From positions 41,152,425 to 41,216,424 of the forward strand of contig CM075771.1 of NCBI GenBank assembly GCA_037974665.1: 64,000 nucleotides of DNA. Reading direction: 5' to 3'. This DNA comes from Ehretia macrophylla. Lineage: Eukaryota > Streptophyta > Magnoliopsida > Boraginales > Ehretiaceae. The notes under the pieces are model-generated. The model was not told the origin of the DNA, searched no databases, and saw nothing but the letters and a program-made list of their open reading frames with translations. Positions within the stretch are counted from its first letter, which is position 1. Each line of letters starts with the position of its first letter. Shown in pieces: positions 58,999 to 64,000 of this stretch. Position numbers and translations under genes: made by a program.

Positions 58999-59556
58999 AT
59001 TTTCAATTTTTTTTTTCCCATGTTAGGGTTGCCACTATGCTTTATCTACCAAATCTCTGTTACCGAATCCCACGGAACATTGGGCAAGACAACTTCGCTT
59101 CACGTAGAGGCCGGGCCCGCAAACCGAGGGCGTAGGTTTATTGACCAGGCCTCCGTCGCTCCGGTGCCCATAACTTTTGATCTGTAAGGAGTTACGTGGC
59201 GCACAGCATACCGTTGCAAAGCTCTCTGAGAGCTCTACGGCAGGGGCAGCCAGCATGCTCGCTGTGCCCATTTTAGGATCCCAAAATTGAAAATTTCATC
59301 AGTTTCAGGACACTTTTGTTCTTTTACTCTATTTTTATTTCCCGGATCGTACATCGTGAGCTGTTAAAAGGACGACAACCTGACTCGCGGGACATCAGAG
59401 GGCCCTACAACGTGTCGATATCAAGTCTTGCGAGGATGCTGCGTTGTTGAAGCGGATGGGTTATCGTTAAGCCCATTGGCCCTTTTGAATGGGCCATATC
59501 TCTAGGCTGGGACTGTGAACCGTTAACACATATAGGAATTGTGCCCTCAACATGAC

Positions 59557-59675
59557 GAGTGCGATCATACCAGTACTAATGCACCGGATCTATTCAGAAC
59601 TACGAAGTTAAGCGTGCTTGGGCGAGAGTAGTACTAGGATGAGGGATCCCCTGGGAAGTCCTCGTGTTGCACTGC
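59557..59675 (+). rRNA. 5S rRNA gene 61 (divergent)
   Basis: Full length. Changes: g2a, c18t, c35t, c36a, a37t, c46a, g86a, t88g, c91t, c117t, c118g. The C box is badly altered. It shares g2a, c46a, g86a and c118g with gene 66. Confidence 0.92.
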
Positions 59676-60233
59676 CTTTTCAATTTTTTTTGCTCGGGTT
59701 AGGGTTGCCAAGATACTTTATCCACCAAATCACTATTACCGAATCCCACGGAACATTGGGCAAGACAACTTCGCTTCACGTAGAGGCCGGGCCCGCAAAC
59801 CGAGGGCGTAGGTTTATTGACCAGGCCTCCGTCGCTTCGGTGCCCATAACTTTTGATCCGTAAGGAGTTACGTGGCGCACAGCATACCGTTGCAAAGCTC
59901 TTTAAGAGCTCTACGACGGGGGCAGCCAACTTGCTCGCTGTGCCCATTTTTGGAGCCCAAAATCGAACGTTTTCATCAATTTCAGACCACCATTGTTCTT
60001 TTGCTCTATTTTTTCGTCACGAATTGTATGTCGTGAGCTGTTAAAAGGACGACAACCTGACTCGCGGGACATCAGAGGGCACTACAATGTGTCGATATTA
60101 CATCTTGCGAGGATGCTGCGTTGTTGAAACGGATGGGATGTCGTTAAGCCAATTGGGCCTTTTGAATGGGCCATCTCTCTAGGCTGGCCCTGTGAACCGT
60201 TAACACATATAGGAATTATGCCCTCAACATGAC

Positions 60234-60352
60234 GGGTGCGATCATACCAGCACTAATGCACCGGATCCCATAAGAACTCCGAAGTTAAGCGTGCTTGGGC
60301 GAGAATATTACTAGGATGGGTGACCCCCTGGGAAGTCCTCGTGTTGCACCCC
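60234..60352 (+). rRNA. 5S rRNA gene 62
   Basis: Full length. Changes: c39a, g72a, g75t. A and C boxes are intact. Confidence 0.95.
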
Positions 60353-60910
60353 CTTTTCAATTTTTTTCCCGGGTTAGGGTTGCCAAGATACTTTATCCAC
60401 CAAATCTCTTTTACCGAATCCCACGGAATATTGGGCAAGACAACTTCGTTTCACGTAGAGGCCGGGCCCGCAAACCGAGGGCGTAGGGTTTGTGACCAGG
60501 TCTCCGTCGCTCCGGTGCCCAAAACTTTTGATCCGTAAGGAGTTACGCGGCGCACAGCATACCGTTGCAAAGCTCTCTGAGAGCTCTGCGACGGGGGCAG
60601 CCAACTTGCTCGCTGTGCCCATTTTTGTAGCCAAAAATCGAATGTTTTCATCAGTTTCAGGACACTTTTCTTCTTTTGCCCTATTTTTCTGTCCCGGATC
60701 GTACAACATGAGCTGTTAAAAGGACAACAACCTTACTCGCGGCACATCAGAGGGCCCTACAACGTGTCTATATCACGTCTTGAGAGTATGCTACGTTGTT
60801 GAAGCGGATGGATTGTCGTTAAGCCCATTGGACCTTTTGAATGGGCTATCTCTCTAGGCTGGCACTGTGAACCGTTAACAGATATATAGGAATTGTGCCC
60901 TCAGCATGAC

Positions 60911-61029
60911 GGATGCGATCATAACAGCACTAGTGCACCGGATCCCATTAGAACTCTGAAGTTAAGCGTGCTTGGGCGAGAGTAGTACTAGGATGGGTGA
61001 CCCCTTGGGAAGTCCTCGTGTTGCACCCC
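60911..61029 (+). rRNA. 5S rRNA gene 63
   Basis: Full length. Changes: g3a, c14a, a23g, c39t, c47t, c95t. The leader has two extra bases (GATATATAGG). Confidence 0.94.
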
Positions 61030-61585
61030 CTTTTCAATTTTTTTGCCCTGGTTAGGGTTGCCAAGATACTTTATCCACCAAATCTCTATTACTGAATCCC
61101 ACGGAATATTGGGCAAGACAACTTCGCTTCACGTAGAGGCCGGACCCAAAAACCGAGGGCGTAGGGTTTGTGACCAGGTCTCCGTCGCTCCGGTACCCAT
61201 AACTTTTGATCCGTAAGAAGTTACGCAGCGCACAGCATACCGTTGCAAAGCTCTCTGAGAGCTCTACGACGGGGCAGCCAGCTTGCTTGCTTTGCCCATT
61301 TTTGGTGCCCAAAATTAAACATTTTCGTTAGTTTCAGGACACTTTTCTTCTTTTGCCCTGTTTTTTCGTCCTGGATCGTACGTCGTGAGCTGTTAAAAGG
61401 ATGACAACCTGACTCGCAGTACATCAGAGGGCTTTACAACGTGTCGATATCACGTCTTTCGAGGATGCTGCGTTGTTAAAGCGGATGGGTTGTCTTTAAG
61501 CCCATTGGGCCTTTTGAATGGGCCATCTCTCTAGGCTGGCACTGTGAACCGTTAACACATATAAGAATTGAGCCCTCAACATGAC

Positions 61586-61704
61586 GGGTGCGATCATACC
61601 AGTACTAATACCCCGGATCCCATCGGAACTCCGAAGTTAAGCGTGCTTGGGTGAGAGTAGTACTAGGATGGGTGACCCCCTGGGAAGTCCTCGTGTTGCA
61701 CCCC
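61586..61704 (+). rRNA. 5S rRNA gene 64
   Basis: Full length. Changes: c18t, g25a, a27c, a40g, c67t. The promoter boxes are nearly intact. Confidence 0.95.
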
Positions 61705-62262
61705 CTTTTCAAATTTTTTTGCCCTGGTTAGGGTTACCAAGATACTTTATCCACCAAATCTCTATTACCGAATCCCATGGAACATTGGGAAAGACAACTT
61801 CGCTTCATGTAGAGGCCGGGCCCATAAACCGAGGGCGTAGGGTTTGTGACTAGGTCTCCGTCGCTTCGGTGCCCATAACTTTTGATCCGTAAGGAGTTAC
61901 GCGGCGCACAGCATACCGTTGCAAAGCTCTTTGAGAACTCTACGACAGGGGCAGCCAGCTTGCTCACTGTGCCCCTTTTTGGAGCCCAAAATTGAATGTT
62001 TTCATCAGTTTCAGGACACTTTTCTTCTTTTGCCCTATTTTTCGGTCCCGGATCGTACGTCGTGAGCTGTTAAAAGGACGACAACCTGACTCAAGGTACA
62101 TCAGAGGGCCCTACAATGTGTCGATATCACGTCTTGCAAGGATGCTGCGCTGTTGAAACGGATGGGTTGTCGTTAGGCCCATTGGGCCTTTTGAATAGGT
62201 CGTCTCTCAAGGCTGGCACTGTGAACCGTTAACATATATAGGAATTGTGCCCTCAACATGAC

Positions 62263-62381
62263 AGGTGCGATCATACCAGCACTAATGTACCAGATCCCAT
62301 CGGAACTCCGAAGTTAAGCGTGCTTGGGCGAGAGTAGTACTAGGATGGGTGACCCCTTGGGAAGTCCTCGTGTTGTACCCC
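62263..62381 (+). rRNA. 5S rRNA gene 65
   Basis: Full length. Changes: g1a, c26t, g30a, a40g, c95t, c114t; the counterpart of gene 60, five units away. Confidence 0.94.
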
Positions 62382-62938
62382 CTTTTAAATTTTTTTTCCC
62401 TAGTTAGGGTTGCCAAGATGCTTTATCTACCAAATCTCTGTTACCGAATCCCATAGAATATTGGGCAAGACAACTTCGCTTCACGTAGAGGCCGGGCCCG
62501 CAAACCGAGGGCGTAGGTTTATTGACCAGGCCTCCGTTGCTCCGGTGCCCATAACTTTTGATCGGTAAGGAGTTACGTGGCGCACAGTATACTGTTGCAA
62601 AGCTCTCTGAGAGCTCTACGACGGGGGCAGCCAGTTTGCTCGCTGTGCCCATTTTAGTATCCCAAAATTGAAAGTTTTCATCAGTTTTAGGCTACTTTTG
62701 TTCTTTTGCTCTATTTTTATGTCCCAAATCTTACGTCATGAGCTGTTAAAAGGACGACAACCTGACTCGCGGGACATCAGAGGGCCCTACAACTTGTCGA
62801 CATCAATTCTTGCGAGGATGCTGCGTTGTTGAAGTGGATGGGTTATCGTTAAGCCCATTGGGCCTTTTGAATGGGTCATATCTCTAGGCTGGGACTGTGA
62901 ACCGTTAACACATATAGGAATTGTGCCCTGAACATGAC

Positions 62939-63057
62939 GAGTGCGATCATACCAGCACTAATGCACCGGATCCCATCAGAACTACGAAGTTAAGCGTGCT
63001 TGGGCGAGAGTAGTACTAGGATGAGTGACCCCCTGGGACGTCCCCGTGTTGCACCGC
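62939..63057 (+). rRNA. 5S rRNA gene 66
   Basis: Full length. Changes: g2a, c46a, g86a, a101c, t106c, c118g; the counterpart of gene 61. Confidence 0.94.
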
Positions 63058-63614
63058 CTTCTCAATTTTTTTTGCCTGGGATAGGGTTGCCAAGATACTT
63101 TATCCACCAAATCACTATTACCGAATCCCACGGAACATTGGGTAAGACAACTTCGCTTCACGTAGAGGCCGGGCCCGCAAACCGAGGGCGTAGGGTTTGT
63201 GACCAGGTCTCCGTCGCTCCGGTGCCCATAACTTTTGATCTGTAAGGAGTTACGACGCGCATAGCATACCGTTGCAAAGCTCTCCAAGAGCTCTACGATG
63301 GGGACAGCAAGCTTGCTCGCTGTACCGGTTTTTTGAGCCCAAAATCAAACGTTTCATCAGTTTTAGGCCACTTTTCTTCTTTTGCCCTATTTTTCTGTCA
63401 CGGATCGTACGTCGTGAGCTGTTAAAAGGAAGACAACCTGACTCGCAGTACATCAGAGGGCCCTACAACGTGTCGATTTCACGTATTGTGAGGATGCTGC
63501 GTTGTTGAAGCGGATGGGTTGTCGTTGAGCCCATTGGGCCTTTTGAATGGGACATCTCTCTTTGCTGGCACTGTGAACCTTTAACACATATAGGAATTGT
63601 GCCCTCAACATGAC

Positions 63615-63733
63615 GGGTGCTATCATACCAGCACTAATGTACCGGATCCCATCAGAACTCCGAAGTTAAGCGTGCTTGGGCGAGAGTAGTACTAGGATGG
63701 GTGACCCCCTGGGAAGTCCTCGTGTTGCACCCC
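63615..63733 (+). rRNA. 5S rRNA gene 67
   Basis: Full length with only two changes (g7t, c26t). All internal promoter boxes match the majority, so it is among the likeliest functional copies. Confidence 0.96.
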
Positions 63734-64000
63734 CTTTTCAATTTTTTTTCCCTGGTTAGGTTGCCAAGATACTTTATCCACCAAATCTTTATTACCAAAT
63801 CCCACGGAATATTGGTAAGATATCTTCGCTTCACGTAGAGGCCAGGCACGCAAACCAAGGGCGTAGGGTTTGTGACCAGGTCTCTGTCGCTTTGGTGGCC
63901 ATAACTTTTGATCCGTAAGGAGTTATGTGGCTCACAATATACCGTTGTAATGCTCTCTGAGAGCTCTACGACGGGGGCAGCCATCTTGCTCGCTGTGCCC

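Larger units (their letters stand above)
58433..64000 (+). repeat. 5S rDNA tandem array, segment 4 (genes 60-67)
   Basis: Eight full-length genes at 676-677-bp steps, with normal upstream elements and T-runs. Several spacers carry GGTTTATTGACCAGGCC in place of GGGTTTGTGACCAGGTC (genes 60, 61 and 65). The window ends inside the spacer after gene 67. Its first five bases, CCGGG, are the right-hand target site of the element before it. Confidence 0.97.

Noticed and set aside
1-64000. Dozens of open frames of 60-111 codons on both strands, many with the same protein text in every unit
   Set aside because: They lie in 5S genes and spacers and recur with the unit. The frames are broken freely by stops and indels in sister units, and they overlap each other on both strands. 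They are repeat shadows and not genes.
1-64000. CRISPR-like or phage-like repeat array
   Set aside because: The repeats are 677-bp 5S rDNA units with plant Pol III signals. There are no short repeats with unique spacers and no cas genes.

Overview
This window is plant nuclear DNA and is mostly one long tandem array of 5S ribosomal RNA genes. The unit is about 677 bp: a 119-nt 5S gene on the + strand plus a spacer of about 558 bp. By eye I count 67 gene copies of at least 111 nt (one has an 8-bp internal deletion), plus four clearly broken pieces. A flowering plant is indicated by the 5S sequence, by its upstream elements (TATA-like at about -27, GC at -14/-13, C at -1), by 5S genes in their own array rather than linked to other rRNA genes, and by the LTR retrotransposon lineages present. 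I cannot name a species.

Layout: 1-6093 5S array (genes 1-9); 6094-14814 one degenerate Athila-type Ty3/Gypsy retrotransposon inside a spacer; 14815-25250 5S array (genes 10-24); 25251-29033 a solo LTR of a second family with a perfect 5-bp target-site duplication; 29034-54419 5S array (genes 25-59); 54420-58432 the 3' end of a related element (about 270 bp of internal DNA plus a complete 3.7-kb LTR); 58433-64000 5S array (genes 60-67). All genes and elements point the same way. Apart from the broken retrotransposon genes there is no protein-coding gene: the many short open frames in the array are the same spacer reading frames recurring in each unit.

The array does not look like a well-kept, homogeneous rDNA locus. 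Almost every gene differs from the majority sequence at 2-11 positions, with repeated C-to-T and G-to-A hits at the six CpG sites, as expected from decay of methylated DNA. Unit variants recur in the same order (a tandem three-unit block, and a five-unit block repeated 12.1 kb away), so segments were copied in bulk. The youngest-looking block (about 47.7-53.2 kb, eight nearly identical units) carries changes in the upstream TATA-like element, A box and C box, so the copies that spread most recently look promoter-damaged. Scars of unequal exchange (partial duplications of 77, 209 and about 279 bp, and deletions of 59, 25 and 8 bp) are scattered through it.

The retroelements add oddities: the Athila-type element has no recognisable 3' LTR although the array phase is kept across it; its LTR carries repeated small hairpins; its 3' region has an 80-bp purine tract bracketed by an inverted repeat; and the second family's LTR opens with a degenerate array of CGTG motifs spaced at about 20 bp.
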